From assembly GCF_002803155.1 (NCBI RefSeq), contig NZ_NNBP01000019.1:148039-212038 (forward strand): DNA of 64,000 bases, in the 5' to 3' direction. Shown here piece after piece: positions 17,537 through 25,412 of the stretch. Every line of letters begins with the position of its first letter. The first letter of the stretch is position 1. The notes beneath the pieces were generated by a model. It was not told the origin of the DNA, searched no databases, and saw nothing but the letters and a program-made list of their open reading frames with translations. Position numbers and translations under genes: made by a program. Origin of the DNA: Streptomyces sp. CB02959. GTDB taxonomy: Bacteria; Actinomycetota; Actinomycetes; Streptomycetales; Streptomycetaceae.

Positions 17537-18541
17537 ATGTCCGTTTTCGACTTTCTCGGCGAGGCGCTGGCGCGCGGCGCCCAGGCCATCGAACCGCTCT
17601 TCGGCACCGCGGCCACCGCGGCCGCCATCGTCGCGTTCACCCTCGGTGTGCGCGCCGCCCTGCACCCGCTCGCCCGCGCGGCGGCCCGCGGTGAGAAGGC
17701 CCGCGCCGCCCTCGCCCCGCAGCTCGCCGCCCTCCAGCGCAAGCACCGCGGCGACCGCGAGCGGCTCCAGCGGGCCACGGCCGACCTGTACGCCGCGTCC
17801 GGCTCCTCGCCGCTGGCCGGCTGCCTGCCGACCCTTCTCCAGCTCCCGGTCTTCTTCGTGATGTACCACCTCTTCTCCACCGGGAACGGCACCCTGCTCG
17901 GCCATACGCTGCTGGGCGCCCCGCTCGGCGGGACCTGGCGGCAGGCGCTCGCCGACGGCGGGGCGACCGGGCCGCAGGGGCTGGTCTACCTCGCGCTGTT
18001 CGCCCTGGTCGCGGCGGTCGCCACCTGGAACTACCGGCGCGCCAGGGCGGCAGCGGCGGTGGCTGCGGCCCCCGCCGCTGCCGCGGGCACCACGGCGCCC
18101 GGTATGGGCGCGCTGAACAAGCTGATGCCGCTGCTGTCCTTCGGCACCCTGATCACCGTGGCGGTGGTGCCGTTGGCGGCCGCGCTGTACGTGGTGACGA
18201 GCACGACCTGGACGGCGTGCGAGCGGGCCCTGCTGCAGCGCGACCGCACACCGGCCGGCGCCCCCGAGCCGACGGCGGGCAGCGCCCCCCAGTCCCAGTC
18301 CCAGTCCCAGCCCCAGTCCCAGCCTGAGAACCAGCCCCAGTCCCAGACCCCGACCCGGTCCCAGCCCGCGTCGCCGTCGCCGCGGGCGGTGCGGCGGGGT
18401 GGGCCCAGGACCCGGGCGGCGCGGCAGAAGGCGGCGCGGGCCAGGGCCAACACCGCGGCGCGGAGGGGCACGCCGGAGCAGCCGGTCGACCCGGACCGCC
18501 GCGGCGCCGGAGCCGACCCGATCGTTACTACCCCTCAGTAA
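17537..18541 (+). CDS. YidC/Oxa1-family membrane protein insertase (accessory paralogue)
   Basis: A 334-residue YidC-like insertase. It has the hydrophobic helices expected of the bacterial core, the cytoplasmic hairpin region with LAPQLAALQRKHRGDRERLQRATADLYA, and the family signature PLAGCLPTLLQLPVFFVMYHLF. The later helices contain NKLMPLLSFGTLITVAVVPLAAALY. The C-terminal 90 residues are unusual: a Gln/Ser/Pro run encoded by a hexamer repeat, then a strongly basic tail (RTRAARQKAARARANTAARRG) that could touch ribosomal RNA. ATG 17537 follows GGAGGG. It lacks the jag/rnpA neighbours of the main yidC, so it is probably the second copy. Confidence 0.88.
   Translation: MSVFDFLGEALARGAQAIEPLFGTAATAAAIVAFTLGVRAALHPLARAAARGEKARAALAPQLAALQRKHRGDRERLQRATADLYAASGSSPLAGCLPTLLQLPVFFVMYHLFSTGNGTLLGHTLLGAPLGGTWRQALADGGATGPQGLVYLALFALVAAVATWNYRRARAAAAVAAAPAAAAGTTAPGMGALNKLMPLLSFGTLITVAVVPLAAALYVVTSTTWTACERALLQRDRTPAGAPEPTAGSAPQSQSQSQPQSQPENQPQSQTPTRSQPASPSPRAVRRGGPRTRAARQKAARARANTAARRGTPEQPVDPDRRGAGADPIVTTPQ
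18287..18365 (+). repeat. In-frame hexamer microsatellite (CAGTCC)
   Basis: About 13 imperfect units of CAGTCC/CAGCCC, coding for the Gln-Ser/Gln-Pro run in the YidC-like protein. Repeats of this kind can expand or contract by slippage in whole codons, so the linker length may differ between strains. Confidence 0.8.
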
Positions 18542-18679
18542 CGGTCCAGTCCGTGAACGGGGTCTTGCGGAGTGGACCGCCTTCTTGGAGGATCGGCCAA
18601 ATCGCTCGATGGCCGTCCCCCATCGGCCGGCCTCGGAGGACCCTCCTGGGCCGACCCTTCGACCACGGGAGTTGTAACG

Positions 18680-19537
18680 ATGAAGCTGCTGCGTGTCGGA
18701 CCGGTGGGGGCGGAACGCCCGGCGCTGCTCGACGGGGCGGGCGTGCTGCGCGACCTGTCCGGCCTGGTCCCGGACGTCGACGGCGCGCTCCTCGCGGACG
18801 ACGCCGCGCTGGCCCGCGTCCGGGCCGCCGCGGACGCCGGTGACCTGCCCGCACTGGACACCACCGGACTGCGCATCGGTCCGCCGGTCGCCCGGATCGG
18901 CAAGGTCGTGTGCATCGGGCTGAACTACCACGACCACGCACGGGAGACCGGGGCCGCCACCCCCGAGGAGCCGATCATCTTCATGAAGGCGCCGGACACC
19001 GTCGTCGGCCCCGACGACACGGTCCTCGTGCCGCGCGGCAGCGTGAAGACCGACTGGGAGGTCGAACTGGCGGTGGTCATCGGCCGGACCGCCCGCTATC
19101 TGGACACCGACGAGCAGGCGCTGGCGGCGGTGGCCGGTTACGCGGTGGCGCACGACGTCTCCGAGCGGGCCTTCCAGATCGAGCGCGGCGGCCAGTGGGA
19201 CAAGGGCAAGAACTGCGAGACGTTCAATCCGCTGGGCCCCTGGCTGGTGACCGCCGACGAGGTGCCGGACCCGCAGGCGCTGGGCGTCCGGCTGTGGGTC
19301 AACGGGGAGCTGAAGCAGGACGGCACGACCGCCGAGCAGATCTTCCCGGTGGCCGAAGTGGTCCGCTACGTGAGCCAGTTCATGACGCTCTACCCGGGCG
19401 ACGTCATCAACACCGGCACCCCGGCCGGGGTGGCGATGGGGCAGCCCGAGCCCAAGCCGTACCTGCGGGCGGGCGACGTGGTGGAGCTGGAGATCGACGG
19501 TCTGGGCCGCCAGCGGCAGGCACTGCGTTCGGCTTGA
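18680..19537 (+). CDS. Fumarylacetoacetate hydrolase (FAH) family enzyme
   Basis: A 285-residue member of the FAH family, metal-dependent hydrolases or decarboxylases of 2-keto acids. The core from residue 73 reads KVVCIGLNYHDHARE, then PIIFMKAPDTVVGPDD, the metal ligands in DWEVELAVVIGR (two Glu) and AHDVSERAFQ (Asp), a conserved KNCETFNPLGPWL and GDVINTGTPAGVAMG. The 70-residue N-terminal domain and this core resemble the single-gene sugar-acid or 2,4-diketo hydrolase branch rather than tyrosine catabolism. ATG 18680 has GGGAG eight bases upstream. The substrate is not clear from the neighbours. Confidence 0.88.
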   Translation: MKLLRVGPVGAERPALLDGAGVLRDLSGLVPDVDGALLADDAALARVRAAADAGDLPALDTTGLRIGPPVARIGKVVCIGLNYHDHARETGAATPEEPIIFMKAPDTVVGPDDTVLVPRGSVKTDWEVELAVVIGRTARYLDTDEQALAAVAGYAVAHDVSERAFQIERGGQWDKGKNCETFNPLGPWLVTADEVPDPQALGVRLWVNGELKQDGTTAEQIFPVAEVVRYVSQFMTLYPGDVINTGTPAGVAMGQPEPKPYLRAGDVVELEIDGLGRQRQALRSA

Positions 19538-19577
19538 TTTCCCACGTTGTCGGCTTTCCCGCCGTGTTGGTTGCTGC

Positions 19578-19881
19578 TTTGCGCCTGCGGGTCCGCTGCG
19601 CGGGGCGTCGTCGGATGTCCCGGGTTTCCCGCCGTTGCGCCTGCGGCGGGCGGTTGTCCGCTGCGCGGGGCTGTTGGGTGCCGGTGCCGGGCCGGAGGGG
19701 GTGGGGGAGACGGGGGGGGGTGGCTGGTTGAGGCGGGTGGGCTGGTGGCCGGTCACCACTCGGTGATCGGGCCCGCAGTGGCCCACCAAGGCGTGCCCCC
19801 GCTCACCTTTCTCCCACCCCACAGACCCGGCACCCCACCCGACCAGCCCCGCGCAGCGGCCCGCGCCGCAGGCGCAAACGG
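19578..19881. repeat. Extragenic repeat: two direct and one inverted copy forming a large hairpin
   Basis: A unit reading TTGCGCCTGCGG..., then CCGCTGCGCGGGGC, occurs at 19579-19605 and again at 19635-19671. An inverted copy lies at 19846-19879. Similarity between the second copy and the inverted copy extends inward over about 65 bases (to around 19700 and 19800). The region therefore can fold into a long hairpin between convergent genes, and may act as a bidirectional terminator or a repeated extragenic element. Confidence 0.75.
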
Positions 19882-19919
19882 CACCCCCCCACGGCGGGAC
19901 GCCCAACGCACAACGAAAC

Positions 19920-21080
19920 TCAGCGCAGCGACACCGTCCGCCCCTCCGCTGCGGAGCGCCTCGCCGCCTCCAGGACGCGCAGCGCGGCCGCGGCCTCGGT
20001 GGCGGTCACCGGCGGCGCCCCGCCCTCCCGCAGGGCCCGTGCGATCGCCGCGTAGTAGGCCGGGTAGGCGCCCGGCAGGGTCGGCACCGGCTGCCCGGCG
20101 CCGGTCCGCGGGGACGCTTCCGCCGCCGGCGCGGGGGGCGCTCCCTCGGCGCCGAGCCGGCCCCAGGCGGACTCGGGCTCCACGCCCCAGGCGTCGCCCT
20201 CGGTGTCCGGCCGCCGGCCGGCGCGCAGCGCGGCCTCCTGCGGGTCCAGGCCGTACTTCACGTAGCCCGCGCGGCTGCCCAGTACCCGGAAGCGCGGCCC
20301 GAGTTGGGCGGCGGTGGCGCTCACCCACAGGTGGGAGCGGACGCCGCCCGCGTGGGTGACGGCGAGGAAGGTGTCGTCGTCGGCCTCGGCGCCCGGGCGG
20401 CGGACGTCGGCCTCGGCGTAGACCGAGACCGCCGGGCCGAAGAGGGTCAGTGCCTGGTCGACGAGGTGGCTGCCGAGGTCGTAGAGGAGCCCGCCCAGCT
20501 CCTCCGGGTCGCCGGATTCGCGCCAGCCGCCCTTGGGCTGCGGCCGCCAGCGTTCGAAGCGGGACTCGAAGCGCCGCACCTCGCCCAGCGCCCCGTCCGC
20601 GAGCAGCCGCCGCAGGGTGCGGAAGTCGTTGTCCCAGCGGCGGTTCTGGAAGACCGAGAGCAGCAGTCCGCGGCGGTCGGCGAGGGCGGCGAGCCGCTCG
20701 GCCTCGGCGGCGGTGGCGGCCAGCGGCTTGTCGACCACGACCGCGGCACCGGCTTCCAGGGCGGCGGTGGCGAGCGGTACGTGCGTCTTGTTCGGGGACG
20801 CCAGCACGACCAGGTCGAGCGCGCCCGCGGCGGCCCGGTCCAGCACCTCCTCGGGGCTCGCCACCGTGCGGACCTGCGGGTGCTCGGCGCGGGCCTGCGC
20901 CTGCCGCTCGGGGCTGCGGGTCGAGACGGTGTCGAGCAGCAGCCCGTCGGTGGCGGCGATCAGCGGGGCGTGGAAGACCGAGCCCGCCAGGCCGTAGCCG
21001 ATCAGGCCGACGCGGAGGGGCGCGGTGCGGGGGGCGGCCGCGGTGGCGGCGGGGGCGCTGGGTGCTTCGGGGTCGCTCAT
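19920..21080 (-). CDS. Gfo/Idh/MocA family NAD(P)-dependent oxidoreductase
   Basis: A 386-residue sugar or cyclitol dehydrogenase-like protein. The N-terminal Rossmann fold is LRVGLIGYGLAGSVFHAPLI. The catalytic EKP motif appears as VDKP in AAVVVDKPLA, an Asp replacing the usual Glu. The C-terminal domain has GGLLYDLGSHLVDQALTLFG with the conserved D-x3-H. A Gly/Ala-rich insertion sits before the final helices. It is transcribed away from the ROK regulator at 21137, with a palindrome between them, so it is probably controlled by that protein. Substrate unknown. Confidence 0.9.
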   Translation of the reverse strand: MSDPEAPSAPAATAAAPRTAPLRVGLIGYGLAGSVFHAPLIAATDGLLLDTVSTRSPERQAQARAEHPQVRTVASPEEVLDRAAAGALDLVVLASPNKTHVPLATAALEAGAAVVVDKPLAATAAEAERLAALADRRGLLLSVFQNRRWDNDFRTLRRLLADGALGEVRRFESRFERWRPQPKGGWRESGDPEELGGLLYDLGSHLVDQALTLFGPAVSVYAEADVRRPGAEADDDTFLAVTHAGGVRSHLWVSATAAQLGPRFRVLGSRAGYVKYGLDPQEAALRAGRRPDTEGDAWGVEPESAWGRLGAEGAPPAPAAEASPRTGAGQPVPTLPGAYPAYYAAIARALREGGAPPVTATEAAAALRVLEAARRSAAEGRTVSLR

Positions 21081-21088
21081 GCCCTCCA

Positions 21089-21111
21089 CTTTCGCAACGC
21101 TGTTGCCAAAG
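21089..21111. promoter_or_regulatory. Palindromic operator between dehydrogenase and ROK regulator
   Basis: CTTT-C-GCAAC-GCT-GTTGC-C-AAAG: both arm blocks (4+5 bp) match perfectly in inverted orientation across the 57-bp divergent gap. Its position suits binding by the ROK repressor to control both genes. Confidence 0.65.
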
Positions 21112-21136
21112 TGCAAGCAGTGCGGAGAATGGAGGG

Positions 21137-22300
21137 GTGAGCAGCGACAACGACCCCGCCCGCCCGGACCTCGGCACCCTCCCGGAGGGCACCGCGGCCC
21201 CCGGCGCCAACCTCCTCGCCCTGCGCGGGCACAACACCGCACTGGTGCTGGGCCTGCTGCGCGCGGCGGGGGAGCAGGGCGTGAGCCGCCTGGAACTGGC
21301 CGAGCGGACCGGCCTCACCCCGCAGGCGGTCAGCAAGATCACCGCCCGGTTGCGGGCCGACGGGCTGGCCGCCGAGGCGGGCCGCCGCGCCTCCACCGGC
21401 GGCAAACCGCGCACCGTGCTGCGGCTGGTCCCCGGCGCCCGGCACGCCGTCGGCGTCCACCTGGACCGCGACGAGCTCACCTGCGTCCTGGCCGACCTCA
21501 CCGGCCGGCCGGCCGCCGTCCGCCGCGCGCCCCTGGACTTCGGCGCCGGCGCCGGGACGGTACTGGCCACCACCGCCCGCGAGGTCGCGGCGCTGCGGGA
21601 CGCGGCGGGCGGGCCGCCGGTGCTCGGCGCGGGGGTGGCCTGCCCCGGCCCGCTGGACCACGCGACGGGCGTGCTGCGCCAGGTCACCGGCGCCCCGCAG
21701 TGGGCCGGCTTCCCGTTGCGGGACGCGCTCGCCGAGGCCCTGGGCCTGCCGGTCGTCCTGGACAAGGACACCAACGCGGCCGCCCTCGGCCTCAGCCGTG
21801 CGCCCAAGGAGCCCGGCGGCGCCTCGTTCGCCTACCTCCACCTGGGGACCGGGCTCGGCGCCGGGCTGGTCCTCGGCGGCGCCCTCTACCGCGGACCGCA
21901 CACCGGCGCCGGCGAATTCGGCCACCAGGTGGTGCAGTTGGACGGTCCGCGGTGCGACTGCGGGCGGCGCGGCTGCGTCGAGGCGCTCTGCCTGGCGGCG
22001 GTGGCCCGCGACGATCTGCCGGCGGCGGCCCGGGTGCTGGGCGTGGCCGCGGCCAACCTCGTGGAGCTGCTGGACATCGACCGGGTGCTGCTCGGCGGCC
22101 GCACCGTCCTCGCGCACCCGGAGCGGTTCCGGGACGGTGTGGCCCGGGCCCTCGCCGACCACGCGGCCCTCCGCGGGCGACCGGGGGCGGCGCCCGGCGG
22201 CGGCGCCGCGGCGGCGGTGCCGGTGGCGCTGGCCCGCGGCGGGTCCCGGGCCGTCGCGGACGGCGCCGCGGAACTGGTCCTGACGGGGCTGTTCCGCTGA
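21137..22300 (+). CDS. ROK-family transcriptional regulator
   Basis: A 387-residue repressor with an N-terminal winged helix-turn-helix (GVSRLELAERTGLTPQAVSKITARLRADGLA, about residues 47-78) and a C-terminal sugar-kinase-like ROK domain. The ROK zinc motif CDCGRRGCVE is present, as are the phosphate-like loop GTGLGAGLVLGG and the signature HTGAGEFGH. Such proteins sense sugars or their phosphates. GTG 21137 directly follows GGAGGG with almost no spacing, so initiation may be leaderless or weak. It is divergent from a Gfo/Idh/MocA dehydrogenase, its likely target, with a palindrome between them. Confidence 0.9.
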   Translation: MSSDNDPARPDLGTLPEGTAAPGANLLALRGHNTALVLGLLRAAGEQGVSRLELAERTGLTPQAVSKITARLRADGLAAEAGRRASTGGKPRTVLRLVPGARHAVGVHLDRDELTCVLADLTGRPAAVRRAPLDFGAGAGTVLATTAREVAALRDAAGGPPVLGAGVACPGPLDHATGVLRQVTGAPQWAGFPLRDALAEALGLPVVLDKDTNAAALGLSRAPKEPGGASFAYLHLGTGLGAGLVLGGALYRGPHTGAGEFGHQVVQLDGPRCDCGRRGCVEALCLAAVARDDLPAAARVLGVAAANLVELLDIDRVLLGGRTVLAHPERFRDGVARALADHAALRGRPGAAPGGGAAAAVPVALARGGSRAVADGAAELVLTGLFR

Positions 22301-22599
22301 GGCGCCGCCGCGTCGCCCCACCCGGCGCCGCGGACGCGCCGGACCGGACCCGCCGGACCGGAACCCGCCGGACCGGAACCCGCCGGACCGGCCCCGACCG
22401 GACCGGCCCCGACCGGCCCCGACCGCTCCGGTGGCGGACCGCCTCGGCGCGGTCGCTGTCGGGATCGCCGTCGGGGTCGCGGACGAAGCCCCCGCAGGAC
22501 GGGGCGGGCCGCTCCGCGCGACGTGCCGCGAGCCGCGGGGCGACACCGGGATGCCGGGGCGGCGGTCCTCCCGGCCCCCGCGGGTGCGAAGATCGCCGG
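22301..22599. repeat. Intergenic GC-rich tandem repeats (about 22,340-22,425)
   Basis: The gap between the ROK and GntR genes carries consecutive 15-base units based on CGCCGGACCGGAACC, then 10-base units based on GACCGGCCCC. The rest shows no gene or clear promoter. Low-order repeats of this kind are prone to length change. Confidence 0.7.
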
Positions 22600-23370
22600 G
22601 TGGAGTTCCCGTACGGCCAGGATCCTGGCGCACCCGTCCGGTCCGGCATCCCCGAGCATGGACGCATCCCCAAGTACTACGCGGCGAAGGTCGAAATCGC
22701 CGCCCTGCTGGCGGAGTTGGGCGAGGGTGAACCGCTGCCCGCCGAACGCGAACTGGCCCTGCGCTTCGAGGTGTCCCGGGAGACGCTGCGCCAGGCCCTG
22801 CGGGAACTGGTACTGGAGGGGCGGCTGCGCCGGCTGGGGCGCGGCACGGTCGTCGCCGGCCCCAAGATGGCGCAGCCGCTCTCGCTCGCCAGCTACACCG
22901 AGGGCGTCCGCCGCCAGGGCCGCACGCCCGGCCGGCACCTCGTCTCGCTCGACCGCTTCGCCAGCCCGCCCGCGCTCGCCGAGGACCTGGGGCTCGCCGC
23001 GGGCGACCCGGTGTGGCACATGGAGCGGGTGCTGCTCGCCGACGACGAGCGGGTCGGCCTGGAGAGCACCTACGTCGCGGTGGCCCGGGTCCCGGACCTG
23101 GCGAGCGACTTCGAGCCGGACTCGTCCTTCTACGCCTACCTCCACGAGCGGCTCGGCATCGGCTTCGGGGACGCCGACGAGCGCCTGGAGACGGTCCTGG
23201 CCACCCCGCGCGAGGCACTGCTGATCGGCACGCCCGGCGCGCTGCCGATGCTGCTGATCCACCGGCTGTCCCGGGACACCGGGGGCCGCCCGCTGGAGCG
23301 GGTGCGCTCGCTCTACCGGGGCGACCGGTTCTCGTTCACCACCCACCTGGGGGGCGCGCGGGAGTCCTGA
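22600..23370 (+). CDS. GntR-family (HutC/UTRA) transcriptional regulator of the phosphonate cluster
   Basis: A 256-residue regulator. The N-terminal GntR winged helix (about 18-85) contains LPAERELALRFEVSRETLRQALRELVLEGRLRRLGRGTVV. The C-terminal UTRA ligand-binding domain (about 95-250) is of the HutC/PhnF type, with VWHMERVLLADDERVGLESTYV and LERVRSLYRGDRFSF. GTG 22600 is the likely start, without a clear ribosome site. It reads into the aminoethylphosphonate-type cluster starting 140 bases downstream and is the obvious local repressor; that role is inferred from position and from PhnF/PhnR precedents. Confidence 0.9.
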   Translation: MEFPYGQDPGAPVRSGIPEHGRIPKYYAAKVEIAALLAELGEGEPLPAERELALRFEVSRETLRQALRELVLEGRLRRLGRGTVVAGPKMAQPLSLASYTEGVRRQGRTPGRHLVSLDRFASPPALAEDLGLAAGDPVWHMERVLLADDERVGLESTYVAVARVPDLASDFEPDSSFYAYLHERLGIGFGDADERLETVLATPREALLIGTPGALPMLLIHRLSRDTGGRPLERVRSLYRGDRFSFTTHLGGARES

Positions 23371-23420
23371 CGGGGACCTTCCCGCGGCCGTCGCAGCCCC
23401 CTGGAATGTCACGGAAAGAT

Positions 23421-23450
23421 AACGGGTCTAGGCCAAGTTTGAGCCCGTGT
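23421..23450 (+). promoter_or_regulatory. Possible operator/promoter of the phosphonate cluster
   Basis: GGTCTAGGCC (23425-23434) resembles the GT-N-TA-N-AC core bound by HutC-type GntR proteins. It lies inside a wider ACGGG...CCCGT inverted repeat, about 75 bases before the FAD oxidase start. Confidence 0.35.
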
Positions 23451-23510
23451 TAACCGACCCGTCGCCGAACCGTCCCCCGCGGGCCATCCACCGCCGCGAC
23501 CGTCTGGGGC

Positions 23511-24659
23511 ATGCGAGTCATAGTCGTCGGAGCCGGCGTGCTGGGAACCCTGCACGCCTGGCACGCAGTCGAACGGGGCCACGAGGTCCTCCACATCGAG
23601 CGGGAGGCCGAGGCCCGCGGCGCCTCGGTCCGCAACTTCGGGCAGATCTGGGTCAGCGGCCGCGCCGGCGGCGAGGAACTGGACACCGCACTGCGCGCCC
23701 GCGAACTCTGGGAGGGCATCGGCGCCCGCGTCCCCGGCATCGGATTCCGGGCCATCGGCTCGCTGACCGTCGTCCGGAACGACACCGAGCGCGCGGTCGC
23801 CGAGGCCGCCGCCCGCCGCCCGGACGCCGCCGCCCGCGGCTACCGGCTCCTCGACGCCGACCAGGCCCGCGCCGTGAACCCCGCCCTGCGCGGCGACTTC
23901 ACCGGCGCCCTGTGGTGCGAACGGGACGCCGCCGTCGAACCCCGGGTCGCCCAACGCGCCCTGAAGGAAGCCCTGCTGGCGTCCGGCCGGTACACCTACC
24001 TCGGCAACCGCGAGGTCCGGGACGTGGTCGGCGAGCGCGCGGTCCGCGACGACCACGGCACCACCCACCACGGCGACGCGGTGGTGCTGTGCACCGGCGC
24101 CTGGCTCGGCGGCCTGGTCCGGGAACTCGTCCCCGACCTGCCGGTGCGCCGGGTGCGCCTCCAGATGATGCAGACCGACCCGCTCGGCGAAGCGCTGACC
24201 ACCTCCGTCGCCGACGCCGACAGCTTCCGCTACTACCCGGCCTACCGCGGCGACGCCCTGGACGCCCTCAACGCCGGCCAGGCGCAGACCCCGACCGCCG
24301 CCGCCCACAAGATGCAGCTGCTGATGGTCCAGCGCGCCGACGGCGGCCTGACCATCGGCGACACCCACGAGTACGAGACGCCGTTCGCCTTCGACACCGT
24401 CGAGGAGCCCTACGAGCACCTCACCGGCGTCGTCGAGACGATCCTGGGCCGCCCGCTGCCCCGCATCCGCCACCGCTGGGCCGGCGTCTACGCCCAGTGC
24501 ACCGACACTCCCCCTGGCTCCGCCGGGGGTACCCCCAGCCGGGTCGTCCACCGCCAGCAGGTCCGCGACGGCGTCTGGCTGGTCACCGGACCCGGCGGAC
24601 GCGGTATGACCTGCTCCCCGGCCATCGCCGAGACCACCGCGAACGAACTGGGATGGTGA
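23511..24659 (+). CDS. FAD-dependent amine oxidase of phosphonate catabolism (TIGR03364 type)
   Basis: A 382-residue D-amino-acid-oxidase-like flavoenzyme. The N-terminal dinucleotide fold reads MRVIVVGAGVLGTLHAW, and the FAD/substrate region near the C-terminus contains GVWLVTGPGGRGMTCSP. Position beside a phosphonatase-like hydrolase matches the known pairing of this subfamily, whose members oxidise 2-aminoethylphosphonate or N-methyl/hydroxy derivatives to phosphonoacetaldehyde-type products. An in-frame short repeat (24506-24537) inserts about 11 residues (TPPGSAGGTPS) before the last beta strands. The stop overlaps the next gene. Exact substrate not determined. Confidence 0.88.
   Translation: MRVIVVGAGVLGTLHAWHAVERGHEVLHIEREAEARGASVRNFGQIWVSGRAGGEELDTALRARELWEGIGARVPGIGFRAIGSLTVVRNDTERAVAEAAARRPDAAARGYRLLDADQARAVNPALRGDFTGALWCERDAAVEPRVAQRALKEALLASGRYTYLGNREVRDVVGERAVRDDHGTTHHGDAVVLCTGAWLGGLVRELVPDLPVRRVRLQMMQTDPLGEALTTSVADADSFRYYPAYRGDALDALNAGQAQTPTAAAHKMQLLMVQRADGGLTIGDTHEYETPFAFDTVEEPYEHLTGVVETILGRPLPRIRHRWAGVYAQCTDTPPGSAGGTPSRVVHRQQVRDGVWLVTGPGGRGMTCSPAIAETTANELGW
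24506..24537 (+). repeat. Short hairpin repeat inserted in frame within the FAD oxidase gene
   Basis: An inverted-repeat unit (CTCCCC...GGGGGTACCCCC core) of the kind found dispersed in Streptomyces genomes, here inside a coding sequence. It keeps the frame and adds a Pro/Gly/Ser-rich loop. Confidence 0.6.
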
Positions 24660-25411
24660 GCCCGTTGACGAACCCGACCGCGCACCCCGAGCGCCCCGCC
24701 CGCCCCGAGGACGTCCGGCTGGTCGTCCTCGACATGGCCGGCACCACCGTCGCCGACGACGGCCTGGTCGAGCGGGCCTTCGACACCGCCGCCCGGCACA
24801 TGGGCGTCGAGCCGGGCAGCCCCCGGCACGCCGAGCACCTCGCCTACGTCCGCGCCACCATGGGCGAGTCCAAGATCTCCGTCTTCCGGCACCTGTTCGC
24901 CGCCCCGGACGGCGACCCCCGCGCCACCGAGGACGCCGCCCAGCGCGCCAACCGCGCCTTCGAGACGGCCTACGGAGCCCTGGTCGACGAGGGCCGGATC
25001 GCCCCCCTCCCCGGCGCCCGCGCCGCCATCGAGGCCCTCCAGGCCGCCGGCCGCACCGTCGTCCTCACCACCGGATTCGCCCGGGTCACCCAGGACGCCA
25101 TCCTCGACGCGCTCGGCTGGCGCGACCTGGTCCCGCTCACCCTCTGCCCGGCCGACGCCGGCGGCCGCGGCCGCCCGTACCCCGACATGGTGCTGGCCGC
25201 CCTGCTGCGCACCGGCGCCGCCGACGACGTGGCGCAGATCGCGGTGGCCGGCGACACCTCCTACGACATGACCGCCGGACGCCGCAGCGGCGCCGCCGTG
25301 GTCGCCGGGGTGCTCACCGGCGCGCACGCCGCCGCGCAGCTGTCGGCCGCCGGCGCCACCCACGTCCTCGGCTCGGTCGCCGAACTGCCCGCCCTGCTGG
25401 GAGTGGTGTGA
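24653..25411 (+). CDS. Phosphonatase-like HAD hydrolase (TIGR03351 type)
   Basis: About 252 residues, closest in motif to phosphonoacetaldehyde hydrolase PhnX. The nucleophile motif is LDMAGTT (Asp 27), with the DxAGT form special to phosphonatases. The cap domain has MGESK (Lys 74), matching the Schiff-base lysine that activates the C-P bond. An Arg replaces the usual HAD lysine (GRPYPDM, Arg 174), and the acidic motif is GDTSYD (201-205). All phosphonatase-specific residues are thus present. Start is ATG 24653 or GTG 24656, overlapping the oxidase stop. It probably cleaves the aldehyde made by the oxidase into aldehyde and phosphate. Confidence 0.9.
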   Translation: MVSPLTNPTAHPERPARPEDVRLVVLDMAGTTVADDGLVERAFDTAARHMGVEPGSPRHAEHLAYVRATMGESKISVFRHLFAAPDGDPRATEDAAQRANRAFETAYGALVDEGRIAPLPGARAAIEALQAAGRTVVLTTGFARVTQDAILDALGWRDLVPLTLCPADAGGRGRPYPDMVLAALLRTGAADDVAQIAVAGDTSYDMTAGRRSGAAVVAGVLTGAHAAAQLSAAGATHVLGSVAELPALLGVV

Positions 25412-25412
25412 G

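Noticed and set aside
23451..23490. PHO-box-like direct repeats before the phosphonate cluster
   Set aside because: GTTAACC and nearby units only loosely resemble GTTCACC repeats and are too degenerate to call.
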